A stretch of 64,000 nucleotides of DNA from an uncultured Bacilli bacterium. Its GTDB lineage: Bacteria; Bacillota_I; Bacilli_A; RF39; UBA660. The stretch spans positions 135,369-199,368 of the forward strand of contig CAKPLY010000001.1 in the NCBI GenBank assembly GCA_934167825.1, written 5' to 3'. The notes beneath the pieces are model-generated. The model made no database searches. It was not told the DNA's origin and worked only from the letters and a program-made list of their open reading frames with translations. Shown here piece by piece: positions 26,393 through 34,302 of the stretch; the stretch's first letter is position 1; the number at the start of each line of letters is the position of its first letter. The position numbers were made by a program, and so were the translations under genes.

Positions 26393-27145
26393 TTAAAAGA
26401 ATATTAAATTAATTAAAGTAAGAATTATCCCTGTTATAAAGGATATAAGTGTTATTTTTTTGTAATTATATTTAATAGATGTTGGTAATAATTCACAAAG
26501 AGATATTTGCATCATAATTCCTGCGATACTTGCAAATAATATTCCTAGAAGGATTGTGGTATTAAATTTTCTTAGGAATAAGAATGCTATTAATGCTCCA
26601 ATAGGTTCACTTAAGGCAGATATTAAAGTATATAAGAAAGCTTTTAGTTTACTTTTTGTGGAGTAATATATTGGTACTGCGATACTTATTCCTTCAGGAA
26701 TATTATGTAAGGCAATTGCAATTGTAATAGATAATGCAAGTGTTTTATTAGTTGTTCCTACTACAAAGGTTAATATTCCTTCGGGGATGTTATGCATAAT
26801 TATTGCTATCATGCTTACTAATCCCACTTTGTATAATCTTTTATCATATAGTTCTACTTTAGGTAATAAATAATCTATTAACATAGAGATAATTATTCCT
26901 ACGATTAAAAAGATAAATAGTAAGATAACTGCTAGAACATCATTAAAATTAGTTTTTAAAAGAGTCAGTCCTTCGGGTAATAAATCTGTGATAGAAAGTG
27001 TTAGCATGACTCCTGAAGCAAAGGATAAGGATGCAGAAATAAACTTGTTGATATTTTTAAATTTGAAATATATTGGTATTAATCCTAACATTGTAGAAAA
27101 TCCTGCAATAATTGTTAAAATAAAAGGCATAATATTATTAGACAT
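26393..27145 (-). CDS. ZIP-family divalent metal transporter (zinc uptake)
   Basis: A 250-residue polytopic protein with eight predicted membrane segments. The characteristic ZIP helices IV and V are seen as HNIPEGILTF and HNIPEGISIA, each carrying the metal-site His and Glu. It resembles ZupT-like importers of Zn2+, Fe2+ or Mn2+; specificity cannot be read from sequence. I place the start at ATG 27145 behind GGTGA. Two in-frame alternative starts (GTG, TTG) lie 9-12 bp upstream. The region just upstream of the gene carries one copy of a 71-bp direct repeat. Confidence 0.9.
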   Translation of the reverse strand: MSNNIMPFILTIIAGFSTMLGLIPIYFKFKNINKFISASLSFASGVMLTLSITDLLPEGLTLLKTNFNDVLAVILLFIFLIVGIIISMLIDYLLPKVELYDKRLYKVGLVSMIAIIMHNIPEGILTFVVGTTNKTLALSITIAIALHNIPEGISIAVPIYYSTKSKLKAFLYTLISALSEPIGALIAFLFLRKFNTTILLGILFASIAGIMMQISLCELLPTSIKYNYKKITLISFITGIILTLINLIFF

Positions 27146-27162
27146 GTCATTCACCAATAAAT

Positions 27163-27233
27163 TTTATTAAATACTTATTAATATTATAACTAAAAATATG
27201 ATAATTATTTGTTTAAATGATTTAGTATTTTTT
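27163..27233 (+). repeat. 71-bp direct repeat, left copy, flanking the CptIN-like locus
   Basis: It matches 28606-28676 with about 5 mismatches in 71 bp; the first 35 positions are identical. The two copies bracket the whole toxin-antitoxin locus. Confidence 0.85.
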
Positions 27234-27253
27234 GAAATTGCAATTAAAATTAC

Positions 27254-27282
27254 TTGAAACATTCTCGAAAATATAGTATATT
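27254..27282 (+). promoter_or_regulatory. Promoter of antitoxin RNA array 1
   Basis: -35 TTGAAA (27254-27259), 17-bp spacer, -10 TATATT (27277-27282). The -10 side (TAGTATATTATTA) is the same as at array 2. Confidence 0.75.
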
Positions 27283-27288
27283 ATTAGT

Positions 27289-27527
27289 GGTACAAGAAAG
27301 TTTTACAGCGAAAGTAAATGTTAGTCTCTTACGAGTGGCTAGCGAGTAATTAAATAATCCCAGTAGTAAATATTTAATAATATGAAAATGTTAGTCGCTC
27401 TCGGGTGGTGCGAGTTACAAATAATCCCGAACGTTAAATGTTAGTCGCTCCCGGATGGTGCGAAGTATAAATAATTCCGGATGAAAATGTTTGAAAACTT
27501 TTATCTTTTGATAGAGTTTTCTTTTTT
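27289..27527 (+). ncRNA. CptI-like type III antitoxin RNA, orphan array 1 (three repeat units)
   Basis: Three ~50-nt units starting near 27317, 27386 and 27436, each opening with AAATGTTAGT. Units 2 and 3 form an H-type pseudoknot: stem 1 TCGC/GCGA, stem 2 TCGGG/CCCGA in unit 2 and CCGGA/TCCGG in unit 3, which is clear covariation. Unit 1 has lost its 5' pairing partners. The array has its own promoter and terminator but no toxin gene follows it. Interleaved pseudoknots in tandem upstream of an RNase toxin are the hallmark of type III antitoxins (ToxI/CptI). The exact processing sites are unknown. Confidence 0.8.
27493..27527 (+). terminator. Terminator of antitoxin array 1
   Basis: Stem GAAAACTTTTATC / GATAGAGTTTTC with a TTTT loop, then TTTTTT. 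Nearly identical to the terminator of array 2. Confidence 0.85.
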
Positions 27528-27655
27528 GTAAACTACTACAAAACTTACTAAGACATAATTTTACCAAGTAAATCTTATGATTAAATGTTTTATTTTTTTA
27601 CAATTACATATAATATTAGTGGGAAACATAAGTTTACCAACTTTACGCAAAAGTA

Positions 27656-27684
27656 TTGACTTTTAACGTAAAATGTAGTATATT
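27656..27684 (+). promoter_or_regulatory. Promoter of the toxin-linked antitoxin array 2
   Basis: -35 TTGACT (27656-27661), 17-bp spacer, -10 TATATT (27679-27684). Confidence 0.8.
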
Positions 27685-27690
27685 ATTATT

Positions 27691-27863
27691 GCATTTGAAG
27701 AAGTGCATAATAAAAAGTAAATGTTTCTCGCTTCCGGGTGGCTAGCGAGTAATCAAGTAATCCCGGTCGTCAATGTTTCTCGCTTCTGGGTGGCTAGCGA
27801 GTAATTAAGTAATCCCAGTAGTAAATATTTGAAAACTTCTATCTTTTGATAGAGTTTTCTTTT
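27691..27863 (+). ncRNA. CptI-like type III antitoxin RNA, array 2 (two repeat units), upstream of the toxin
   Basis: Two ~52-nt units starting near 27719 and 27772. Each forms an H-type pseudoknot: stem 1 CTCGC/GCGAG in both; stem 2 CCGGG/CCCGG in unit 1 and CTGGG/CCCAG in unit 2, a compensatory change. The array ends at a terminator 37 bp before the toxin start, as in known type III loci, where limited read-through sets the toxin level. The toxin is expected to cut the precursor into single pseudoknots that bind and inhibit it. Confidence 0.88.
27831..27863 (+). terminator. Terminator between antitoxin array 2 and the toxin gene
   Basis: Stem GAAAACTTCTATC / GATAGAGTTTTC with a TTTT loop, followed by TTTT. 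Confidence 0.88.
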
Positions 27864-27900
27864 GTTTTATGATAAAATGTTATATGGGAGTTGATGTTAA

Positions 27901-28368
27901 ATGAAAATTGAGACTGGATACTTGTATCATATAAAAGATATTTTTTTTGATGTAGTCAATGATGAAAATTTAATGACCAATCATGAAAGAGGTAAAAAAA
28001 GGCCAACTTATTTTACGATTAAGGACAAAGATATACTATGGTTTATACCAATAAGCTCTAAGGTTGAAAAATACGAAAAAATAATTGAAAAGAAAATCGA
28101 AAAATTTGGATTTTGTAATACAATTATGATCGAAACTTTTTTAGGAAGAAAACATGCCATATTGTTTCAAAATGCATTTCCAACGCTAGAGAAATATATT
28201 GACCATGTGCATATGGTTGATGGTGTACCTGCAAAAGTTCCTGAAACATTAGAAAAAGCAATATTGGAAAACTTCAAAAATTTAATGAAACTAAAAGACC
28301 GTGGTATAAATTTATTTTTTCCAGATATTGATAAAATAAAAGAAATTATGCTTGATGAATTAAAATAA
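27901..28368 (+). CDS. cptN: Type III toxin-antitoxin endoribonuclease, CptN family
   Basis: A 155-residue protein that I assign to the CptN branch of the ToxN/AbiQ-like RNases. Visible family features are the N-terminal GYLYHIKDIFF, a basic RGKKRPTYF stretch near residue 30, and the diagnostic WFIPISSKVEKY near residue 50 followed by a Lys-rich helix. Known relatives cleave cellular RNA and are held inactive by repeat-derived pseudoknot RNA; several defend against phage by abortive infection. The position immediately downstream of array 2 and its terminator strongly supports the call. Start ATG 27901 follows GGGAG at 11-nt spacing. No frameshift or truncation is seen. Family assignment is by motif memory and context. 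Confidence 0.88.
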   Translation: MKIETGYLYHIKDIFFDVVNDENLMTNHERGKKRPTYFTIKDKDILWFIPISSKVEKYEKIIEKKIEKFGFCNTIMIETFLGRKHAILFQNAFPTLEKYIDHVHMVDGVPAKVPETLEKAILENFKNLMKLKDRGINLFFPDIDKIKEIMLDELK

Positions 28369-28387
28369 TGGTTATAAATATTAAATA

Positions 28388-28429
28388 AACTACCAAAATA
28401 TTAATAGAGGTTATCTTGGTAGTTTTTTT
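28388..28429 (+). terminator. Intrinsic terminator after cptN
   Basis: Stem AACTACCAA/TTGGTAGTT with a 19-nt loop, then a T7 run. It could also serve as the end of the whole locus. The following ~180 bases up to the right-hand direct repeat show nothing else I can name. Confidence 0.8.
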
Positions 28430-28605
28430 CTTTCTATATTTATTATGGTATTATATATAGTAACTAAATAACATAAAGATAATTATTACTACTATTAAAA
28501 AACAAAAAAGTAAGATAAATTCTAAGGTATTATATTTTTAGCCTTTAAAAATGCTAGTACTTAGAGTGATAAAAAGTAATAAAAAGTGTATGTGTTATTT
28601 AGAAA

Positions 28606-28676
28606 TTTATTAAATACTTATTAATATTATAACTAAAAATTAAATAATTATTTGTTTAAATGTATTAGTATTTTTT
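28606..28676 (+). repeat. 71-bp direct repeat, right copy, flanking the CptIN-like locus
   Basis: Same orientation as the copy at 27163-27233, with only about 5 differences. The unit itself is AT-rich, non-coding and shows no terminal inverted repeats. Confidence 0.85.
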
Positions 28677-28788
28677 TACAAGTCTTATTATATATGGATA
28701 ATTAGATGTTAGTAATTTTTAACTCTAATAAACGAAGGCGATATGTAGATATTAATAATGTAGTCATAAAAGAAAAGGAATGATTAAA

Positions 28789-29778
28789 ATGACTAGAAAA
28801 ATTAAACACTTTACTCTGCTTCTTACTATACTTTTAAGTGTTCTTCCTTTCAACGTTTATGCCTACTCTTCTTATGTTATTGCATCAGGAAAAAATATTG
28901 GTATTGAACTTAATGCTACTGGTGTTATTATTGTTGGTACTTACGATGTTGGTAATATGAATCCTTCAAAAAAAGCGGGACTAATTACGGGAGACAAAAT
29001 TATCAAAGTTAATGATGTTGCTACTAATAGCATAAAAGAAATGGTTAGTGTAATATCAAATGCAAAGGAAAATTATGTTAAGTTAACTTATGTTAGAGAT
29101 AATAAGGAATTTAATACTAATTTATCTTTAGTAAATGATAATAGTGGCACTTTAAAGACAGGACTTTATGTAAAAGATAGTATTAATGGTGTTGGTACTT
29201 TAACATTTATTGATCCAAATACTAGATTATATGGTGCTTTAGGACATGAAATTATTGAGAAATCTAGTGGTCAAAAGTTAGAAATATCTGGTGGTAAAAT
29301 ATTTTCTTCAGTTGTTACAGGAATTAATAGAAGTAGTGATGGTAAACCTGGAGAAAAAAATGCTAGATATGATACAAATAGTGTGTTTGGTAATGTTATA
29401 GAAAATACTAATAGTGGTATATTTGGTAAGTACACTAGTGATATATCAAAGAACGAGAAATTATATAAGGTTGCTGAGATAAGTGATATAAAGGTTGGTC
29501 ACGCTAGGATATTAACTACAATTAAAGATGATGTTATCGAGGAATTTGATATTAACATTTTGAAAGTTAACAGTAATAACACAAATAAAAATCTATTATT
29601 CGAAGTAATTGATGAAAACCTCCTTAATGTTACTGGTGGCATTGTTCAAGGTATGAGTGGAAGTCCTATAATACAAGATGATTATATTATAGGTGCGGTT
29701 ACTCATGTTGTCGTTGATAATACTAAAAGAGGATACGGAATATTTATTACTACTATGTTAAAAGAAGCAGAAAACTAA
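28789..29778 (+). CDS. spoIVB: SpoIVB-type serine peptidase (S55)
   Basis: A signalling protease made in the forespore; in Bacillus it is secreted into the intermembrane space and cuts SpoIVFA to trigger SigK processing. The protein of 329 residues has an N-terminal membrane/signal segment, a PDZ domain (VGNMNPSKKAGLITGDKI, about residues 55-120) and an S55 peptidase domain with YGALGHEI (catalytic His) and GMSGSPIIQ (catalytic Ser). Both catalytic residues are intact. I place the start at ATG 28789 behind AAAAGGA; an in-frame ATG lies 9 bp upstream. It is one of the few plus-strand genes, isolated between the toxin locus and a WG-repeat gene. Confidence 0.93.
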   Translation: MTRKIKHFTLLLTILLSVLPFNVYAYSSYVIASGKNIGIELNATGVIIVGTYDVGNMNPSKKAGLITGDKIIKVNDVATNSIKEMVSVISNAKENYVKLTYVRDNKEFNTNLSLVNDNSGTLKTGLYVKDSINGVGTLTFIDPNTRLYGALGHEIIEKSSGQKLEISGGKIFSSVVTGINRSSDGKPGEKNARYDTNSVFGNVIENTNSGIFGKYTSDISKNEKLYKVAEISDIKVGHARILTTIKDDVIEEFDINILKVNSNNTNKNLLFEVIDENLLNVTGGIVQGMSGSPIIQDDYIIGAVTHVVVDNTKRGYGIFITTMLKEAEN

Positions 29779-29810
29779 AGAGTGCAATTATCTCTTTAGT
29801 TTGTTTTTTT
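29774..29810 (+). terminator. Intrinsic terminator after spoIVB
   Basis: Stem CTAAAGAG/CTCTTTAG, then TTTGTTTTTTT; the stem begins at the stop codon. Confidence 0.88.
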
Positions 29811-29880
29811 AATTATCTTTTTGTTTTTGAATTGTGCTTTTTAAGTTGTAAATTTAAGTTTTATTTTACAAAATATATTT

Positions 29881-31041
29881 TTATTTTATAAGTTCTAATT
29901 TTTTAGTTTTTAAATCATATTTATAGTTTTTGTAATTTTTAAAGCATTCATCATAATCGCTTATTTCACCATCACATACTTTTAACTCTAAAACATTATT
30001 TTTTACTCTAATACTAAATTTCTCGGTATATGTTGGTTTTAAGAATCCAGCGTTTAATTTTGCAACTTTTATTACGTTATCATCCACTTTGTTTCCGGTA
30101 TAGTCTATAAAATAAATTTCGTTATTATCATATACCATAATTGTGCTGTCATCAATTAATATAAGTTCTTCGTATGGAGTTTCTATAACGTTTTTCTTGT
30201 TTGCTAAGTCATACAAATACCATTTATTATTTAGTTTTAGTTTGATATATTTATTTTTTTCATAGTATGTTTTACCATTATTATCTACAACTTCGTTTGC
30301 ATCATATGAGTATGACATAAATTTAGTGTAATCATTAAGTGCAATATCTTCATATATGTTTTCTAATACTATGTCATCACTTGTTATTTTTTCTATTCCA
30401 TACTTACCATTATTTATAGTTACTATATAATTTTCGTTTACATTATATGAATTAACATCTAATACGCATCCTTCGTAGCAACTTAATACAGGGATTTTGT
30501 TTTTGAAATCTTTGATTATGTTACCAGAATAATCTACGATTAGAGCATTTGTTTTATCTTCATATTTAGCCATATAGATATAATCATCATTAATTGTATT
30601 TGTAGTATAATAATCGTTATATGTGTTTAAAATACCTTTTTCTATATCAAAAAACACTATTTTGACATTTGATTTTTTGGTTGAGTCTTCTAAAGCACCA
30701 TCATAAATTACTATCTTGTTTGCATATACTTTTTCTACGTAGCCGCCATATGGTCTTCCCTCGGTGTCACAAACGCTAGTTTCACAAGTATAACTATTTA
30801 TTTCCTTTCCATCTTTATAGAAATAAATTTTGTTATCTTTCTTTTCGTATGTAACTTTGTAGTTGGCATCTTTTATTTTGATACCATCAAATTCTTTTTT
30901 GTTATTGTTATTTTGTTCTTCTTGGTTTGGATTATTATTGTCATTGTTACTATTTTTGTTATAGTTTGTAAATAGATATACTCCTAATAACAGGATTATT
31001 AAAAGTAGTATAGCGATAATTGCTATCTTTTTTGTTTTCAT
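29881..31041 (-). CDS. Membrane-anchored WG-repeat-like protein of unknown function
   Basis: A 386-residue protein with one N-terminal membrane helix (about residues 5-26), an Asn/Glu-rich linker (to ~residue 48) and a long beta-rich extracellular region. Segments such as NNGKYGIEKI and NNKWYLYDLANKK recur with the spacing of WG/KWG beta repeats, suggesting a beta-propeller-like or solenoid fold. Four paired cysteines (TCETSVC, CYEGC) may form disulfides. Start ATG 31041 follows AAAGGAAG. Related proteins are common in gut Firmicutes without known function. No operon partner. Confidence 0.7.
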   Translation of the reverse strand: MKTKKIAIIAILLLIILLLGVYLFTNYNKNSNNDNNNPNQEEQNNNNKKEFDGIKIKDANYKVTYEKKDNKIYFYKDGKEINSYTCETSVCDTEGRPYGGYVEKVYANKIVIYDGALEDSTKKSNVKIVFFDIEKGILNTYNDYYTTNTINDDYIYMAKYEDKTNALIVDYSGNIIKDFKNKIPVLSCYEGCVLDVNSYNVNENYIVTINNGKYGIEKITSDDIVLENIYEDIALNDYTKFMSYSYDANEVVDNNGKTYYEKNKYIKLKLNNKWYLYDLANKKNVIETPYEELILIDDSTIMVYDNNEIYFIDYTGNKVDDNVIKVAKLNAGFLKPTYTEKFSIRVKNNVLELKVCDGEISDYDECFKNYKNYKYDLKTKKLELIK

Positions 31042-31141
31042 AAAAATTCTTCCTTTCAAGGTTATTATACTATATAAAATTATTAAAGTAAAGATATATA
31101 AATGTTAGTAATTTTAAAAGTGTAAAGTGATGTAAAGTATA

Positions 31142-31410
31142 TTACAAGATTTCCCATTCTCCTACTTTTTTGCCGCTTTTTCTTGCTATTATTTCTTTTT
31201 CTTGCATCTTTGTCATTATTGTTTTTACAGTTCTTATAGATTTACCAATAATTTCAGAGATTTCTTCTTGTTTAATAAAGGTATTTTCTTTAATTACGTT
31301 TAATATAGTTTGTTCTTCTAAAGTGTAATCTTTGCTTCTCTTGGTGTGTCTTCTATGTAATCAATATGTGTATATCTATTTTTCAAGTCATAATTTGTGA
31401 CTTTCTAAGT
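31142..31410 (-). pseudogene. Decayed 3' fragment of an AlbA/RecG-like transcriptional regulator with winged helix
   Basis: In one minus-strand frame, residues like YTLEEQTILNVI ... QEEISEIIGKSIRTV ... MQEKEIIARKSGKK form the C-terminal winged helix typical of AlbA_2/divergent-AAA ATP-binding regulators, ending at TAA 31142-31144. Just upstream the family-like NRYTHIDYIEDTP continues only in another frame, so there is a frameshift near 31340. There is no start codon and the ~400-residue N-terminal part is absent. Clearly a remnant. Confidence 0.6.
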
Positions 31411-31562
31411 TTTTACAAGTGTTTTTTGTAAATTTCTTTAAAAAGTTGTAATTTAACAATAAAACCACGACTTAAAACACCAAAAGAGCCTATTTTTTTA
31501 AAAATTTGGTGTTAAATTGTTGATATATATTAGCTAAAATGTTAAACTAATTTTGTTGTTGG

Positions 31563-31593
31563 GAATTATTCATGCATAATGCATAAATAATTC
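31563..31593. repeat. Near-perfect palindrome containing two ATGCAT boxes
   Basis: GAATTATT ... AATAATTC arms with ATGCATAATGCAT between, in the 31.4-31.7 kb gene-free stretch. It may be a regulator binding site; no partner is evident. Nothing else coding is seen in this stretch. Confidence 0.55.
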
Positions 31594-31608
31594 TTATTAG
31601 TTTAGTAG

Positions 31609-31655
31609 AACAGGCAGTTAAACAAGCGTAGAAATGTTTACCTTCCTGTTTTTTC
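31609..31655 (+). ncRNA. Strong hairpin plus T run, candidate small RNA 3' end or stray terminator
   Basis: On the plus strand AACAGG pairs with CCTGTT and, inside it, GTTAAACA with TGTTTAC, followed by TTTTC. No plus-strand gene lies upstream within 1.8 kb, so this is either the 3' end of an unannotated small RNA or a leftover terminator of a deleted gene. Confidence 0.35.
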
Positions 31656-31708
31656 TTTTGGTATAATTAATTTGCAAGAGAAAAATTTCTTTTTAACAAA
31701 AATAAACA

Positions 31709-31891
31709 TCAACCTCTCGCTTTTACGTTAAATATTTTTGATATTTTCTTTGCTTGGTTTATGTCAGGTGAAGTTTCATTTAATTCCCATTTAGATAGTG
31801 TTTGTCTAGTTACATCAAGAAGTTCTGCTAGAGATTCTTGGGACATATTATTTTTCTTTCTTAAATAAGATATTTTACTTCCAAAATCCAT
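31709..31891 (-). CDS. Short XRE-family helix-turn-helix protein, probably truncated
   Basis: A 60-residue protein that is essentially one HTH_3 DNA-binding domain (KISYLRKKNNMSQESLAELL, then VTRQTLSKWE). Family members normally continue after IFNVSLDDLL; here the sequence breaks off as IFNVKARG and stops, so the C-terminal region has been lost. It may still bind DNA as a small repressor or be a relic. Start ATG 31891 after AAAGGAGAG. It lies among decayed genes. Confidence 0.75.
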   Translation of the reverse strand: MDFGSKISYLRKKNNMSQESLAELLDVTRQTLSKWELNETSPDINQAKKISKIFNVKARG

Positions 31892-31986
31892 AAGTTATTA
31901 CTCTCCTTTCTTTAAGAAGATTATATTACTAAATACAAATAAGTTCTAGCAATATTAATTGGAAAGTGTGCAAAAATATTTAACAT

Positions 31987-32214
31987 TTACCTTTTTTTTG
32001 TAGGATTATTATTTTTTTCTAACACTTTAGTCTTTTTATTATTAGAAATACTTTTCTTATTAGATAATTGGTTATTTGATACTTTAAATGTTTTTATTCT
32101 TGGTTCATCATAAGATTCTTCTTCATCAAAAGTATCTTCTTTTAAGGCAAAGTTATCATCTAGCATATCATTTGCAAGCATGAATCCTATAAAGTCATCT
32201 AAGTTATTATTCAT
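31987..32214 (-). CDS. Small hypothetical protein, acidic front and basic tail
   Basis: A 75-residue protein starting at ATG 32214 (AAAGGAAG upstream). The N-terminal half is acidic (EDTFDEEESYDE) and the C-terminal half is very rich in Lys and Asn, with no membrane segment. It is probably disordered. The region upstream in frame overlaps the acetyltransferase stop, so I use the internal ATG. No function assigned. Confidence 0.6.
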   Translation of the reverse strand: MNNNLDDFIGFMLANDMLDDNFALKEDTFDEEESYDEPRIKTFKVSNNQLSNKKSISNNKKTKVLEKNNNPTKKR

Positions 32215-32231
32215 ATAAGTACACTTCCTTT

Positions 32232-32792
32232 TTATAAATTTATATACCATAACATTTGTGTTTCATTTGGACTATCAGGATAAGCGTATTCGTTTATTCC
32301 ACACAAAATTGCACCTTGTTTATGATAGAAGTTTACTGCGTTAGGATTTGTGTTTTGGCACTCTATTTTCAGTTGTTTAAATCCTTCTTTTTTACAAAAA
32401 TTAAGTGCCATATTAAACAAAGTTTGTCCTATATTTTGATGCTGGTAATGCTCTTCGACACGTATATCCCATAATACTGCTAAGTCTGTTCTATTTTCTA
32501 ACATATCACAATCTGGAGTTTTAGTTGCTATTACACATCCAGCGATTAATTTATCGTTATCTTTTGCAATATAAATTTTCCAGTTAGATAAATCTTTGAA
32601 ATAGTTTTTCCATTTAGAAGTTTTAGTATCAAATATTTTTTCATAGTAAGGTGTATCTACTAATTTGATACTTAATCCTCCTAAACCACGATTTATTTTG
32701 GTGATTTCATATTTTTTGTTTGTTTTGTATCCAAAACTAATCTGGTCGTATTTTTCAATATCTTCTATACTTAGTTCTTCATATTTAATCAT
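32232..32792 (-). CDS. GNAT acetyltransferase, streptothricin-acetyltransferase-like
   Basis: A 186-residue GNAT enzyme. Motif A reads VEEHYQHQNIGQTLFN (acetyl-CoA pyrophosphate loop) and is followed by LKIECQNTNPNAVNFYHKQG and the C-terminal MLWYINL. That C-terminal block, and the LWDIRV strand before motif A, are those of streptothricin acetyltransferases of the SatA/Sat4 type, which acetylate the beta-lysine of streptothricin. Whether this copy confers resistance cannot be told from sequence. Start ATG 32792 after AAGGAG. It belongs to a cluster of three consecutive GNAT genes. Confidence 0.78.
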   Translation of the reverse strand: MIKYEELSIEDIEKYDQISFGYKTNKKYEITKINRGLGGLSIKLVDTPYYEKIFDTKTSKWKNYFKDLSNWKIYIAKDNDKLIAGCVIATKTPDCDMLENRTDLAVLWDIRVEEHYQHQNIGQTLFNMALNFCKKEGFKQLKIECQNTNPNAVNFYHKQGAILCGINEYAYPDSPNETQMLWYINL

Positions 32793-32834
32793 TTTAATTC
32801 TCCTTGTTTCTTTGTTTTAGTTATAATTTATAAA

Positions 32835-33278
32835 CTAGTTTAAATCTATATAAAACACTTTTTCATCAGTTCTTGAAAACTTTGTTATTTCTTTTGCTCC
32901 AAACTTTTCGTAATAATTTGCTAGAGTTGATTTTAAATATATTTTTTTGTATCCCAAAGATTTTGCTTCTTTTATTAGAGCATCATTTAATAGTTTAGAG
33001 TATCCTTTGTTACGATATTCTTTTTTTACGTACATTGTCGCATACCACGGAGTTAGATTTGATAGTGTATCATCATCTTGTTTAAAAAGAGAGATAAACC
33101 CTATTAATGTATGATTATCTATTAGAGCAAGTACGCTTATTATATTGTTGTTAGTATTATTTAATTTACTATTTATATAACTTTTAAGTGACTTTTCTTT
33201 GCTTGACCATTCATAGTAGCAGAGTTTTGCATATTCTTTTAAATATTTTTTATTATTACTAATATTAATTATTTCCAT
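32835..33278 (-). CDS. GNAT-family N-acetyltransferase
   Basis: A 147-residue GNAT enzyme with an acetyl-CoA loop of the VKKEYRNKGYSKLL type (motif A, near residue 85) and a C-terminal YEKFGAKEI segment. Substrate unknown. Its first codons overlap the last codons of the next upstream GNAT gene by 14 bp, so the two are co-translated. Confidence 0.82.
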   Translation of the reverse strand: MEIINISNNKKYLKEYAKLCYYEWSSKEKSLKSYINSKLNNTNNNIISVLALIDNHTLIGFISLFKQDDDTLSNLTPWYATMYVKKEYRNKGYSKLLNDALIKEAKSLGYKKIYLKSTLANYYEKFGAKEITKFSRTDEKVFYIDLN

Positions 33279-33879
33279 GAATAGTTAAATAATCCTTTCT
33301 TGTTAGTTCGTAATTAGAAAAAACTAAGTTACCATCATAGAATGTATATGGAGAAGGTTTTTCTTCCTCATCTATTTTTTTAAATCCAAGATACTCAAAT
33401 AATTTACAAGAAGGGATATTTTCTTTTACTGCGGAAGATGAGACTTTTTCTATTTCTACTTCATTAAACATATAGTCTAATGCTACAAAAGATGCTTCTT
33501 TAGCGTAACCATTTCCTTGATATAATGGGTCTATGAACCAACCTGCATCACGAATAGTTATATCTATACCATTTTCTCCAAAAGATATTTGACCAATAAC
33601 TTCTTCTTTTTTACTTATGGTATACTCTTTTTTTAAAAATATACTCCATATAAAAACATCATTATTATTTGCATTTTCTACTTTCTTTTTGTAAAACTTT
33701 TCCTGATTACTCCATGTCCAATGTTCTTTGTTATCTCTTTTCTTTTTAGCAGAAGTTAAATACCATTTATTTACTTTATTGTCCATAAGTATTTCCCATA
33801 GTCTTTTTTGTTCTTTCATACTAGAACTTCTTAAAATTAATCTTTCTGTTTCTAAAGTTTTACTACCAAGCAATTTCAT
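33265..33879 (-). CDS. RimJ/RimL-type GNAT acetyltransferase
   Basis: A 204-residue GNAT protein with the RimJ-like opening LETERLILRS, motif A IDPLYQGNGYAKEA near residue 120 and the following KLFEYLGFKKI. RimJ-like enzymes acetylate protein N-termini or small molecules; the target is not known. First gene of the three-gene acetyltransferase cluster; start ATG 33879 behind AGAAGGTG. Confidence 0.85.
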   Translation of the reverse strand: MKLLGSKTLETERLILRSSSMKEQKRLWEILMDNKVNKWYLTSAKKKRDNKEHWTWSNQEKFYKKKVENANNNDVFIWSIFLKKEYTISKKEEVIGQISFGENGIDITIRDAGWFIDPLYQGNGYAKEASFVALDYMFNEVEIEKVSSSAVKENIPSCKLFEYLGFKKIDEEEKPSPYTFYDGNLVFSNYELTRKDYLTIHGNN

Positions 33880-34023
33880 ATAATAACACCTTCTTTTCTA
33901 AATATTATTTTATCATATGATATATTTATTGTACATATTTAATTTAGAAAAAAAGTCTAGTATTAATCTAAACTTTTTAATATTTTTTTACAGAAAACGA
34001 AATTACTCTCGGTAACATTTTTA

Positions 34024-34248
34024 TTAGATTATTTTGTCTATGTAGACTAGATGTTCTTTTAGAGATACTTTTTTTACAATATATCCATAGCTAATCAGTT
34101 CTTTTTTATATGTTAGAAATGAATGGCTTATATTAAATCCTAGTATACTTTTTATTTCATCATATGATAAGATATAGTTATCTTTGTTATTTTCTTTTAT
34201 GTAATTCCATAATGGTTCATATTTACTTATAGTAATTTTTTTATTCAT
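34024..34248 (-). CDS. Small hypothetical protein (DUF7662-like)
   Basis: A 74-residue soluble protein with the pattern SKYEPLWNYI ... LSYDEIKSILGF ... HSFLTYKKEL. I recall similar short proteins in Firmicutes annotated only as a domain of unknown function, but I cannot verify the family here. Start ATG 34248 behind AAGAGGTAAC. No operon partner. Confidence 0.65.
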   Translation of the reverse strand: MNKKITISKYEPLWNYIKENNKDNYILSYDEIKSILGFNISHSFLTYKKELISYGYIVKKVSLKEHLVYIDKII

Positions 34249-34302
34249 TGTTACCTCTTTACTTATCTTTGTTTCAATATATTTATAACTATTACAAGTG
34301 AT

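Noticed and set aside
27163..27233. Insertion sequence ends
   Set aside because: The 71-bp repeats are direct, lack terminal inverted repeats and enclose no transposase, so I do not call an insertion sequence.
27289..27863. CRISPR array
   Set aside because: The units are ~50 nt with no unique spacers, contain covarying pseudoknot stems, and are linked to a toxin gene; no cas genes are present.
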